64,000 nt of DNA from Nitrospinaceae bacterium (GCA_029261405.1 JAJDBK010000024.1:1-64000); one strand, 5' to 3'. Shown: positions 1-7,162, counted from the stretch's first letter. Notes: generated by a model from the sequence alone, not told the origin. Program-made: numbers and translations.

Positions 1-47
1 CTCGTTTACGGTTTACACGCGTCGCTAAAATCGATGCTCTTCAAGGG

Positions 48-141
48 TGGCCGATTTGGACTGAAATGCCCGGCCGGTTTGAAGTGAAATCAGTGGCCGG
101 TTTACTTTGAAATCAGTGGCCGATTTGAAGTGAAATACGCA
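48..141. repeat. IS21-like element end with four tandem imperfect repeats
   Basis: Four imperfect direct repeats with a 22-23 bp period start near 48, 72, 94 and 117. Each reads roughly TGGCCGRTTTgaagTGAAAT. The block ends in TACGCA at 141, so read inward from that side it begins TGCGTATTTCACTTCAAA, the TG...CA type of terminus. IS21-family elements have multiple repeated transposase-binding sites at their ends and TG/CA termini, which is why this looks like such an end. No transposase gene lies inside the window; the first 47 bases could be the 3' tail of one, but I cannot confirm that. The family assignment is inference. Confidence 0.55.
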
Positions 142-241
142 TTCAATCCTCTTATTGGTATAATCACCTGCGCTGTAAAGCACGAAGTTAAATAGAATAT
201 GGCTGATAATGTCTTCTCCGTTGAAAGGAGGTTCCTTTCTT

Positions 242-1189
242 GTGGTCGAAGAACATTCAATTAATAACACGGCTGAAATGTATAAAAAGAGATTTCTTGT
301 ACCAGTCCGAAAAATTCCACTAATGGCAAAATGGGGAATAGATGAGGTCTTCAAGATACTCCTCAACAGGCCAGGAATTTTCCTCAGTGATGCTGTTGGC
401 CGCACCGGCCCACTTTTGGTTGCTTATGAACTTGATACTGAAGGTGGATTGACCGAGCTTCTTCCTGAAGACTGGAGGAGATTTGCCTGCTTCAGAGCAA
501 GAACGGAGGATGTGTACCAAAATCAGGAGCCGAATGATGGGCGGGAAAAGCAATTTGAAGACCTCTATCACGGAGAATGCTTGCAAAAGATACCGCCGAA
601 CCTATTTGTATGGTCGGATGATTTGATGAGCGCACATAGTGTCTATTTTTCTGAAGAGAATATGAGCATAATTAATGAAGAACCTGGAGATCGTTCTCTG
701 CGATGGGGTCCTCCACTTTGTGAAGACACGGAGTTGATAGGGGAATCCTATGCACTGATCGGAAAAGAGTACATGGTCGAATCTGTTACGACTGAGAACG
801 AGAATCCATTTCTACGAATGACTGATTTAAAATGGAAAGATATTACAATCACTATTTTCACAGATGGTATCTCGGTAGTAGCGCGAGATGAGTCATTTGA
901 ATTCGATCTTGCTTCCCTGGGGTTGGAGAGAAAAAAAGGAGTTGAACCAAAAATACTTTGGAGATTTTTTCGAAAGTTGGGAGAAAAGGGCCACTTAAAG
1001 AAATCATCCAATCCAAGCGAATGGGCGAGGGGACGGAAAATGGTCAGCAATCTCCGAAAAGTATTATTCTCTTTGACCAGCATAAGTAAAGAAGATCCTT
1101 TCTTCCGTAGACGCCCAAGTAAAACATGGGAACCAGCTTTTCAACTGCGTTATTCGGATGACCCTTTACCCATTTCCTTGAAGAACTAG
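242..1189 (+). CDS. Hypothetical protein, 315 aa, no family recognised
   Basis: I do not recognise this protein. The start is a GTG at 242, because a strong Shine-Dalgarno AAAGGAGG (224-231) sits 10 bases upstream; an ATG at 209 in the same frame lies before that site and is less likely. The product is soluble-looking, with no signal peptide or membrane segment, and is fairly acidic and tryptophan-rich in its first half (a WRRFACFRAR stretch and a WSDDLMSAH stretch). The C-terminal third is basic (RKKGVEPK, KKSSNPSEWARGRK). It stands alone between an IS21-like end and the regulatory region of the integrative element. It could be cargo of that element or an older resident gene. The downstream gap contains a weak hairpin. 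Confidence 0.6.
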   Translation: MVEEHSINNTAEMYKKRFLVPVRKIPLMAKWGIDEVFKILLNRPGIFLSDAVGRTGPLLVAYELDTEGGLTELLPEDWRRFACFRARTEDVYQNQEPNDGREKQFEDLYHGECLQKIPPNLFVWSDDLMSAHSVYFSEENMSIINEEPGDRSLRWGPPLCEDTELIGESYALIGKEYMVESVTTENENPFLRMTDLKWKDITITIFTDGISVVARDESFEFDLASLGLERKKGVEPKILWRFFRKLGEKGHLKKSSNPSEWARGRKMVSNLRKVLFSLTSISKEDPFFRRRPSKTWEPAFQLRYSDDPLPISLKN

Positions 1190-1420
1190 ACTCCCCTTTT
1201 CATCTCATCTTCATTCCCTGGGGTGCGTCTACATCCCCAGTGTACAGGTAACCACACCTGCCAAAACCTGATCAGCATGGATATTGGTCGCCAAGCTAAT
1301 GTACTCTATGTCAAGTTCAATCCTGATTATCGTATCTTGCTGTATATAAAGGGATAAACTGTAAATACGGACTTCACTTTACCTGAAATGTCCTAATAAA
1401 GGTAGTTGGCAAGGCGCCCA
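1190..1420. other. Intergenic region with a weak hairpin
   Basis: No credible gene is present. A short inverted repeat CTGGGG...CCCCAG (1218-1240, 11-base loop) lies 28 bases after the stop of the preceding gene. It could act as a weak terminator but has no T-tract. A second small repeat, CAGGT...ACCTG, lies near 1245-1260. The stretch CCAAAACCTGATCA (1261-1274) resembles CCAAGAACCTGAATCA (7061-7076) in the broken tRNA-Leu, apart from two single-base gaps. That could be a trace of an attachment site or coincidence. Confidence 0.35.
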
Positions 1421-1560
1421 TATCGTGAAATTTCACAATACCCGATTGTGAAAAAATAAAATTCACAATAATAATTTCTCCATTCATAACAAGCACATAC
1501 AGCCCATCAAGACATGGATACGTACTTTTATTGTGAAATATTACAGATAGAGATTGTGAG
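1421..1560. promoter_or_regulatory. Cluster of TTGTGAA inverted-repeat sites upstream of the HTH gene
   Basis: Four related sites lie within 140 bp just upstream of the HTH gene. Site A contains the perfect 12-bp palindrome GTGAAATTTCAC (1425-1436). Site B is ATTGTGAA (1445-1452) and TTCACAAT (1462-1469), a perfect 8-bp inverted repeat around an A/T-only 9-base spacer. Site C is TTGTGAAATATTACA (1531-1545), a partial palindrome. Site D is GATTGTGAG (1552-1560). The shared core is TTGTGAAATTTCACAA. The arrangement suits an operator for the adjacent HTH protein, an excisionase-binding region, or an origin element. Half-site spacing differs from the TGTGA-N6-TCACA of CRP. Confidence 0.55.
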
Positions 1561-1601
1561 AGCTACATGAAGCAAACAATCGAAGAATGGAGTAACCAGA
1601 A

Positions 1602-1832
1602 ATGGCTAAGGAAAGTACAGCGAAAGATGACAACCTCTTGAAAGAAGATTCCGCTGCGAGGATCCTCGGAGTAAAAGTCAAAACAATGCAGAAATGGCGA
1701 TGGACCGGTAGTGGACCAAAGTTCGTAAAAATATCTGGTAGGTGTGTTCGCTACCGCCGAATGGACATTGATGAATGGGTGGACAGTCACCTGATATCAA
1801 GTGCCGAGGATATAGAGAAGGGGGATGCGTAA
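1602..1832 (+). CDS. Excisionase/AlpA-type helix-turn-helix DNA-binding protein
   Basis: This 76-aa protein fits the small HTH_17/excisionase fold. After a charged leader, residues about 12-60 carry the pattern LLKEDSAARILGVKVKTMQKWR, then a wing with GPKFVKISGRCVRYRRMDIDEW. The ending 'VRYRRMDIDEWVDS' is characteristic of AlpA/Xis-like proteins, in which the helix-turn-helix reads DNA and the wing contacts the minor groove. Such proteins switch on or direct excision of integrative elements, or activate their replication genes. It sits directly downstream of the TTGTGAA site cluster, which is a natural target. Its stop codon overlaps the next ATG by one base (TAATG), so it is the first gene of the element's operon. 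Confidence 0.75.
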   Translation: MAKESTAKDDNLLKEDSAARILGVKVKTMQKWRWTGSGPKFVKISGRCVRYRRMDIDEWVDSHLISSAEDIEKGDA

Positions 1833-1984
1833 TGAAAAACGAAGGGCACTTCAAACCAGGTGTAGCGGACATTGATGCACGGGGAAAGTTCATACGATTC
1901 AAGTGTAGACGAACCCTGGATATTGAGCATTTGAAGACGCCTCGGCAGACCCTGGAACGGACCATAGGGTCATCGAGGTCTTAA
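1832..1984 (+). CDS. Small basic protein of 50 aa, function unknown
   Basis: The ATG at 1832 overlaps the stop of the HTH gene (TAATG), and its own TAA overlaps the ATG of the primase-helicase at 1984 in the same way. Translational coupling at both ends argues that it is really translated. GGGGG at 1820-1824 can serve as ribosome-binding site. The product is rich in Lys and Arg (for example FIRFKCRRTLDIEHLKTPRQ) and has a single cysteine. No family is recognised. It might be a regulator, a replication accessory, or simply a coupling peptide that sets primase translation. Confidence 0.5.
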   Translation: MKNEGHFKPGVADIDARGKFIRFKCRRTLDIEHLKTPRQTLERTIGSSRS

Positions 1985-4791
1985 TGAACACCCATCCTCA
2001 ACAAAAACTGAATGCAGACCAAGTCCGGAACGCCGCCCAAGGGCAATGGCATAACATCCTTGTCAGCTTAGGGGCGGATCCTTCATCCTTGGATGGAAAA
2101 CACCACCCCTGTCCGGCTTGCGGCGGCTCGGACCGGTTCCGTTTCGACAACCAGAACGGAAACGGGTCATATTTCTGCAACCAATGTGGGGCCGGTGACG
2201 GTTTCTCCCTGGCCGGAAAACTTCTGGGTTTGTGTCCCAAACGGGATTTCCGAGACATCCTGGCGCAGGTGGAAGAACTGGTTGGGGGGGCTGAAACGCC
2301 ACACAATCAGCAACGCCCCCCAAAATCTACCATCACGAAAACCGAGTCCTGGGAGCCGATCACCCCTGTTCCAGATGATGCTCCAGAGCCTTCGGCCCAT
2401 TACAAGATGGGAACTCCCTCTCAGGTATGGGTCTACAGAGATGCCCTGAATCGCATTCTATGCTATGTCTGCCGGTTCGACCTGCCGGAAGGCGGAAAAC
2501 AAATTCTCCCTCTAACCTTCTGTCTTGGGTCGGACGGAAAACGGGAATGGAGGTGGAAGGGACTTCAAACCCCTCGACCACTCTACAACCTGGACAAGCT
2601 CGCCTCAAATCCCGAAGCCGGAGTAATCTTTACCGAAGGGGAGAAGGCAGCTGAGGCGGCGGCAATACTCTTCCCGGACTTTGTGGCGACAACCTCCTTG
2701 AACGGTGCCAAATCGGCAGGTAAGTCGGACTTCTCTGCCTTGGAGGGGAGGGATGTCACAATTTGGCCGGACCACGATGCTGAAGGACAGCTCTTCGCGG
2801 AAGCGGTTCTGCTGGAATTGCAGAAGGTTGGAGTAGCATCGGTCCAGATACTGCGAGTTCCGTTTACACACCATCCTCGGATGAATAACGATGGTAAACC
2901 AGAATTGGAAGCCGGTTTCGTCGCCCCGGAGAAGTGGGACGCGGCAGATGCCCTGGCCGATGGATGGACGCCTGGACATATAAATCTGTTAAGAAGTGAC
3001 TCATCATTCTTAATGCCCTCCCCTGAAGATTGGAAAGATACAACCCTGAAAATGGACCCCCAGCAGGAACAAGTGAAATCCAAGTCGAATGCGAACCAGA
3101 CCGAGAGCCATTTTAAAGTGAAAACAACTGGTGTCTGGTATGAATCCCCGGCAAAAGATCCAGATGACGACCCGCCCGCACCGGTGTGGATCTGTTCCCG
3201 TCTGGAAATTACGGCCCGCACCAGAGACGACCGCCAGGGAAATCATGGCAGGCTCCTCGAATTTGATGATCCCGACGACCACCATCATGCCTGGGCCATG
3301 CCTCTGGATATTTTGGCCGGTGACGGAACTGAATGCCGAAGGGAACTACTCAGCATGGGGCTGGAGATTACTCCGAATCGCAAGGCGCGTGAGTACTTGT
3401 CCGCATACATTCAAGCTTCCCAACCAGAGGCGGTGGCTCGTTGTGTGGACCGGACCGGTTGGAACAAAAGCGCGTTTGTTCTCCCTGATGAAACCATTGG
3501 TGAGAGTAAGGAACGGGTGCTGTTGCAAACCGTCGTAGCGAATCATCACGGCTTTGAGGTGGCCGGTAAACCAGCCGATTGGCAACGGGATATCGGTATG
3601 AAGTGTGCGGGTAACTCTCGACTTGTGTTTGCCGTAAGCTGTGCGTTCACGCCCCCTCTGCTCCATTGGGTGGGGGAAGAATCAGGTGGATTCAATTTTA
3701 CTGGGCAGAGCTCAACGGGCAAAACAACAGCGTTAACGGTAGCGGTTTCAGTGTGGGGAGGGCCGGAACGGATGCAACGGTGGCGGGCTACGTCCAATGG
3801 GCTGGAGGCGGTGGCCCTGAACCACAATGACACTCTCTTGTGTTTGGATGAGCTGGCACAGGTTGACCCTCGGGAAGCTGGAGAAATCGCCTATATGCTG
3901 GCAAACGGAACCGGTAAAGCCCGTTCTAAAAGGGATGGCACGGCCAAGAAAAAGGCGGTTTGGCGGATATTCTTTCTCAGCGCTGGTGAGATCGGGCTGA
4001 ATGAACATATGCGTCAAGCGGGTAAGCGGGCCAGAGCCGGTCAAGAGGTGAGGCTTGTAGATATTCCAGCGGATGCAGGAGCCGGACATGGACTGTTTGA
4101 AAACCTGCATGACCATTCTGGTGGGGCGGATTTCTCCCGGGCGCTGAATACGGCGGCCCGCTCCTTCTACGGAACACCTGCCCGGGAGTTCATCAAGCGA
4201 TTGGTTTCTAATTTGAATGGGGCGGTTTCTGACATCGATGCATTCCGCAAAGAGTTTCTGGCCGAGAACCTCCCCGCCAAGGCTGATGGACAGGCTCATA
4301 GGGTAGCTGGTCGGTTCGCGCTGGTAGCCGCTGCCGGGGAGCTGGCAACGGCTATGGGAATTACCGGATGGGAACCGGGGGAATCCATCAAGGCGGCCCG
4401 TACCTGTCTGAATGACTGGATAAAGGACCGGGGCGGGATTGGTCCCCGGGAGAGTGAAGCGGCCCTGGCCCAGGTCAGATTATTCTTTGAACAGCATGGG
4501 GAGAGCCGGTTTTCCAAAAAGATCGGAGTTGACGACCGACCCACTATAAATCGAGCAGGTTTTTCCAACAATGACGGAGACCACACCGAGTATTGGGTTT
4601 TACCCGAAGTGTTTCAGACTGAAATATGCGGAGGAATTGATTCCAAGTTTGTGGCCCGTTTGCTGGTGGAGCGGGGATGGATTGTTCCGGAGAAGAATGG
4701 TAAAACCGTTTCGTCACATCGTTTGCCGGGTATGGGATCAAAGCGTTGTTACCATTTCCTGGGTGAAATTATGGACGGAGACACGCCATGA
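1984..4791 (+). CDS. Primase-helicase: zinc finger, TOPRIM and DUF927-like ATPase domains
   Basis: This 935-aa protein is the replication protein of the element. The N-terminus has a primase-type zinc-binding motif with Cys43, Cys46, Cys65 and Cys68 (CPAC...FCNQC). Residues about 213-285 form a TOPRIM-like domain (VIFTEGEKAAEAAA, then WPDHDAEG supplying acidic metal ligands). Residues about 390-720 match the DUF927 superfamily-III-like helicase domain. Walker A is GQSSTGKTT at 574-582 (Lys580), followed by a LLCLDELAQ Walker B. The combination primes and unwinds DNA at an origin, as the alpha protein of phage P4 does. It starts at the TAATG overlap with the 50-aa gene, and its last four bases overlap the next ATG. 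The region 2340-3170 between TOPRIM and ATPase is linker-like. No frameshift is visible, so the replicon may be functional. Confidence 0.85.
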   Translation: MNTHPQQKLNADQVRNAAQGQWHNILVSLGADPSSLDGKHHPCPACGGSDRFRFDNQNGNGSYFCNQCGAGDGFSLAGKLLGLCPKRDFRDILAQVEELVGGAETPHNQQRPPKSTITKTESWEPITPVPDDAPEPSAHYKMGTPSQVWVYRDALNRILCYVCRFDLPEGGKQILPLTFCLGSDGKREWRWKGLQTPRPLYNLDKLASNPEAGVIFTEGEKAAEAAAILFPDFVATTSLNGAKSAGKSDFSALEGRDVTIWPDHDAEGQLFAEAVLLELQKVGVASVQILRVPFTHHPRMNNDGKPELEAGFVAPEKWDAADALADGWTPGHINLLRSDSSFLMPSPEDWKDTTLKMDPQQEQVKSKSNANQTESHFKVKTTGVWYESPAKDPDDDPPAPVWICSRLEITARTRDDRQGNHGRLLEFDDPDDHHHAWAMPLDILAGDGTECRRELLSMGLEITPNRKAREYLSAYIQASQPEAVARCVDRTGWNKSAFVLPDETIGESKERVLLQTVVANHHGFEVAGKPADWQRDIGMKCAGNSRLVFAVSCAFTPPLLHWVGEESGGFNFTGQSSTGKTTALTVAVSVWGGPERMQRWRATSNGLEAVALNHNDTLLCLDELAQVDPREAGEIAYMLANGTGKARSKRDGTAKKKAVWRIFFLSAGEIGLNEHMRQAGKRARAGQEVRLVDIPADAGAGHGLFENLHDHSGGADFSRALNTAARSFYGTPAREFIKRLVSNLNGAVSDIDAFRKEFLAENLPAKADGQAHRVAGRFALVAAAGELATAMGITGWEPGESIKAARTCLNDWIKDRGGIGPRESEAALAQVRLFFEQHGESRFSKKIGVDDRPTINRAGFSNNDGDHTEYWVLPEVFQTEICGGIDSKFVARLLVERGWIVPEKNGKTVSSHRLPGMGSKRCYHFLGEIMDGDTP

Positions 4792-5660
4792 GATTGGATC
4801 ACTTTGATGCGTGGATTCCGGGACCATCTGAATTCGACATCCAGCTATCCGATAAAGATGAGTTTGTAAAGCCATCTCAGGTAAATGGGGCGGAAACAGC
4901 TTCGGTTTCTTACCGGGATAAACATAAAACTGAAACAGCAATTGGGAGTGAAAGTGATTCATCTATAAAAAACGGGGTAACGAGGGTAACAAGGGTAACA
5001 AATTCTGCAAAACCCAATAACGACGCGGGTTTCACGGGTGTACCGCCTGTTACCCAAAATGAAATCGGGAAGGGTAACGTGGGTAACACTACATCGCCAC
5101 TAACCGCCAGCGTTACCCACGTTACCCAAGAGGAAAACAGCATGGGTAACACAAATGATTCATGTAAGCCACATAAAGACAACGAATTACAAGAAGCGTT
5201 ACCCTTGTCACCCTTGTTACCCAGAAAAACGGGTAACACTGACTTGCACCAGAAATTTCAACTTTCAGTTTCAGGATTGGAACATCCTTTGCCGGTCGCG
5301 GAAGATCAGCGGACCAGTGTTCTTACAGCTTTGGATACGTTGTTTAGGGAACATGGTCCTCATCTGAAAGCCAATGGCTGGAACCGGGACAACTTGCTTC
5401 ATGGACTCGACCCGACCACTGCGACAGCCATACCGCTTCTTCTGGTGGATGGAGTCACGTTGATCAATGTGGAGTGGAGCCACTTGGAATTCGATACCAG
5501 AGCAGGAAGCTTGATCGTGGTTCGTCCAGGGTTGTGGCTCGTTGGTGAAGATGCTGAGGATTGGAAGGAGATATTCGAAGAGCGGGCCGCCATCAGGGAA
5601 TACGATGGAGGCCAGAGCCGGGTAGAAGCGGAAATGGCCGCTCTTAAGGAGATGGTGTAG
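4788..5660 (+). CDS. Unknown 290-aa protein with iteron-bearing linker, coupled to primase
   Basis: It starts at an ATG that overlaps the primase-helicase stop (ATGA), so it is translated with it. Residues about 60-155 are low complexity with recurring Val-Thr, Gly-Asn and Leu-Pro pairs (VTRVTRVTN, GNVGNTT, VTHVTQ, LPLSPLLPR). These result from the GGGTAAC/GTTACCC DNA array rather than from a conserved peptide. The C-terminal half (about 165-290) looks globular and mixed alpha/beta (LDTLFREHGPHLKANGW, AIPLLLVDGVTLINVEW, LWLVGEDAEDWKEIF). No family is recognised. Position next to the primase suggests a replication accessory or origin-binding partner. The linker may exist mainly to host a DNA site without breaking the reading frame. 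Confidence 0.6.
   Translation: MRLDHFDAWIPGPSEFDIQLSDKDEFVKPSQVNGAETASVSYRDKHKTETAIGSESDSSIKNGVTRVTRVTNSAKPNNDAGFTGVPPVTQNEIGKGNVGNTTSPLTASVTHVTQEENSMGNTNDSCKPHKDNELQEALPLSPLLPRKTGNTDLHQKFQLSVSGLEHPLPVAEDQRTSVLTALDTLFREHGPHLKANGWNRDNLLHGLDPTTATAIPLLLVDGVTLINVEWSHLEFDTRAGSLIVVRPGLWLVGEDAEDWKEIFEERAAIREYDGGQSRVEAEMAALKEMV
4975..5237. repeat. GGGTAAC/GTTACCC heptamer array, candidate iterons
   Basis: Twelve exact copies occur in 263 bp. Plus orientation starts are 4975, 4984, 4993, 5072, 5081, 5144 and 5231. Minus orientation (GTTACCC) starts are 5049, 5112, 5121, 5198 and 5216. A one-mismatch copy GTCACCC lies at 5207. Neighbouring copies are repeatedly spaced exactly 9 bp. The copies are read in different codon phases (Val-Thr, Gly-Asn, reverse Val-Thr, reverse Leu-Pro), so the conserved item is DNA, not peptide. 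P4-type satellites replicate from iterons bound by their primase-helicase; by analogy this array is a candidate origin or copy-control region. That role is inference. Confidence 0.8.
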
Positions 5661-5774
5661 AGAAGCTCTTTACACGCAAATAACCCCATGTTGACCACCA
5701 CCACCTCACAACCGATAATGGAAGCGTTCCTTATGGAACTGCGCCAGGGTTGCGAGTCAAGGAGGTGGAGAGGG

Positions 5775-7037
5775 ATGATTGTTTTTTTACAACCAGCAAG
5801 AGGCCACGACAAATGTCGGGTAAAAGTGGCTGGTGGTGGATTATGTGGAAACCCGATGAGGAGGGAGATGGCTTTCGTCTGTCCGCTTCACGGGAAAGGG
5901 CCGGATCGAATGGTTCTGACTTTTAAAGGGCAGGACGTTGCTGATTTAACAGGGAAAAACAAATATGACCTGAGATACGACAACGATAATATCCCGATAT
6001 CGTATGAGAAGGCCAAGTACCTGTTAAAGAAGATACAGGAAGAACAGAGTCGTGGCACGTTTAACATTCGCCATTATGTGGAGAAGAACCGAGACCAGCT
6101 TCGATTTAGATTTTATGTTGAATCATATTTCCATCATCTTCAAGCCAGAGCGGATCGGGATGAATTCTCGGCCCCAAATTTGGAACTACAGAGGGCGCAA
6201 GCCTCCCGCCATTTGTCATTTTTCGATGATTACGACGTTAGAGAGATCAATAGAGGGCTGATAACCAGGTGGTTTGACAGCCATGAAGCGTCTGCCAAAA
6301 CGAAAAACAAGACAATGGTCTTGCTTCGGACCATCCTTAATTGGGCCTACGACAACGAGGATATCAACGAGAAACCACGCCGTATGCCATTCGCTTCCAT
6401 CCCAAGTGAAAACCCCATGGCTCTCACGCGAGACCAGCAGGAATTGATAATCCGGTGCGCGAAAGAGAAGCACAAAATTATTCTCTCATTCGGGATGGAG
6501 ACGATGCACCGCCCTTCTGTTATCCGCGCCCTGAAAGTGAAAGATATCGACTGGAGTCGGGGCGTTTACACAACCTGTAGACGATGGCAAGGAGACAAGG
6601 TGGTGCCGGGGTTAAAGACCAAGCGGAAATCAGCAGAATATCCGATCCGCCCGGAGTTGCGAATTCTTTTCACGGAAGCTCTGAAAGATAGATTGATTGG
6701 CCCGGAGACTTTCGTTTTCGAGAACCAGAGGGCAAAAGGAAAGTGGAAACCCTACACCCGACAAGCTCTGTCATTCGCTTTTACTTTTGCCAGGGACGAG
6801 GCTGGGCTTAAAGGAGGGATAACTCTCTACTCATTTATTCGACATAGTGGAGCCTCCCAAATGGCGGACGTTGGAGTCCCTGGAGACATGATAGCGGAGG
6901 TCATGGACAACACGGCTCCTGTTGTAAGAAAACATTACAGATCAGTGACCGCAGAATCAATGGCGAAAGTGTTCGATTTTGCAAAGAGGTCGCAAAAGGT
7001 CGCAAAACGAAAGGACAGCGAACAAAGTGGCATGTAA
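5775..7037 (+). CDS. Tyrosine recombinase (integrase) of the element
   Basis: A phage-type site-specific recombinase of 420 aa. I place the start at ATG 5775 because AAGGAGG (5759-5765) lies 9 bases upstream; the same frame is open from an ATG at 5688 with no ribosome-binding site. Catalytic features in this numbering are Arg246 (MHRPSVIRALKVKDID), a lysine-bearing GLKTKRKSAEYPI strand, Arg356-His357 (YSFIRHSGAS) and the nucleophile Tyr388 (VRKHYRS). The usual first His of the HxxR box is Ser here, and the second His/Trp position falls in MDNTAP. The N-terminus has Cys14, Cys24, Cys36 and His39 (FVCPLH), a possible small zinc-binding module. Residues about 90-200 form the core-binding (SAM-like) domain. 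It lies at the element edge next to a broken tRNA-Leu, as integrases usually do. Confidence 0.85.
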   Translation: MIVFLQPARGHDKCRVKVAGGGLCGNPMRREMAFVCPLHGKGPDRMVLTFKGQDVADLTGKNKYDLRYDNDNIPISYEKAKYLLKKIQEEQSRGTFNIRHYVEKNRDQLRFRFYVESYFHHLQARADRDEFSAPNLELQRAQASRHLSFFDDYDVREINRGLITRWFDSHEASAKTKNKTMVLLRTILNWAYDNEDINEKPRRMPFASIPSENPMALTRDQQELIIRCAKEKHKIILSFGMETMHRPSVIRALKVKDIDWSRGVYTTCRRWQGDKVVPGLKTKRKSAEYPIRPELRILFTEALKDRLIGPETFVFENQRAKGKWKPYTRQALSFAFTFARDEAGLKGGITLYSFIRHSGASQMADVGVPGDMIAEVMDNTAPVVRKHYRSVTAESMAKVFDFAKRSQKVAKRKDSEQSGM

Positions 7038-7054
7038 AATCAATGACTTAGACG

Positions 7055-7105
7055 AAACACCCAAGAACCTGAATCATGCACGTCTACCAATTCCGTCACT
7101 TCGGC
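7055..7105 (-). pseudogene. 5' half of a tRNA-Leu (anticodon CAG), 3' half missing
   Basis: On the minus strand the sequence from 7105 downward begins GCCGAAG (acceptor 5' strand, 7105-7099), then TG, a D-arm ACGGAATTGGTAGACGTGC, then an anticodon arm with loop TTCAGGT. The CAG anticodon is complementary to plus 7069-7071. Four of five anticodon-stem pairs form, with one T-T mismatch. After the start of the variable arm the similarity stops: there is no T-arm (GGTTCGA) and no CTTCGGC to close the acceptor. The integrase stop codon is only 18 bases away. This is the usual picture of integration into a tRNA gene, but the retained piece is the 5' half, which is less common. Confidence 0.75.
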
Positions 7106-7123
7106 ATCAACTAAGCGACGTTT

Positions 7124-7129
7124 ATTATA
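7124..7129 (-). promoter_or_regulatory. -10 element of the disrupted tRNA-Leu
   Basis: Read on the minus strand this is a perfect TATAAT, ending 18 bases before the tRNA 5' end and followed by a GTCGC discriminator-like stretch. No good -35 hexamer is seen at 16-18 bases. It should still fire leftward, through the tRNA stub and into the 3' end of the integrase gene in antisense. Confidence 0.5.
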
Positions 7130-7162
7130 GCTGGAAATGTCCGTAAAGAAACATTTAATCAC

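Larger units (their letters stand above)
142..7061. mobile_element. Satellite-like integrative element (HTH - primase/helicase - integrase); left boundary uncertain
   Basis: The core 1421-7037 has the order of a small integrative element: HTH/AlpA-type gene, small ORF, zinc-finger/TOPRIM/ATPase primase-helicase, an unknown protein containing an iteron-like array, and a tyrosine recombinase at the extreme right. The first four genes are translationally coupled (two TAATG overlaps of one base and one ATGA overlap of four). There are no capsid, tail, portal or terminase genes, so it resembles a phage satellite (P4-like in logic) or a plasmid-like island rather than a prophage. The right edge lies inside a tRNA-Leu remnant. 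The left edge is not defined; it may lie near 1261 or left of the window, and the 242-1189 gene may be cargo. Confidence 0.6.

Noticed and set aside
25-405. Minus-strand frame across the IS21-like repeats
   Set aside because: It runs through the terminal repeats and into the antisense of the 242-1189 gene; no start signal or similarity.
1421-1560. CRP-binding sites
   Set aside because: The palindrome has four bases, and the second site twelve, between TGTGA and TCACA, not six.
2583-3221. 212-codon minus-strand frame opposite the primase-helicase
   Set aside because: It lies fully inside a gene with clear domains and looks like a complementary-strand artefact.
7055-7105. tRNA-Leu split by a group I intron
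   Set aside because: The interruption holds an integrase gene and no intron core or downstream exon is visible.
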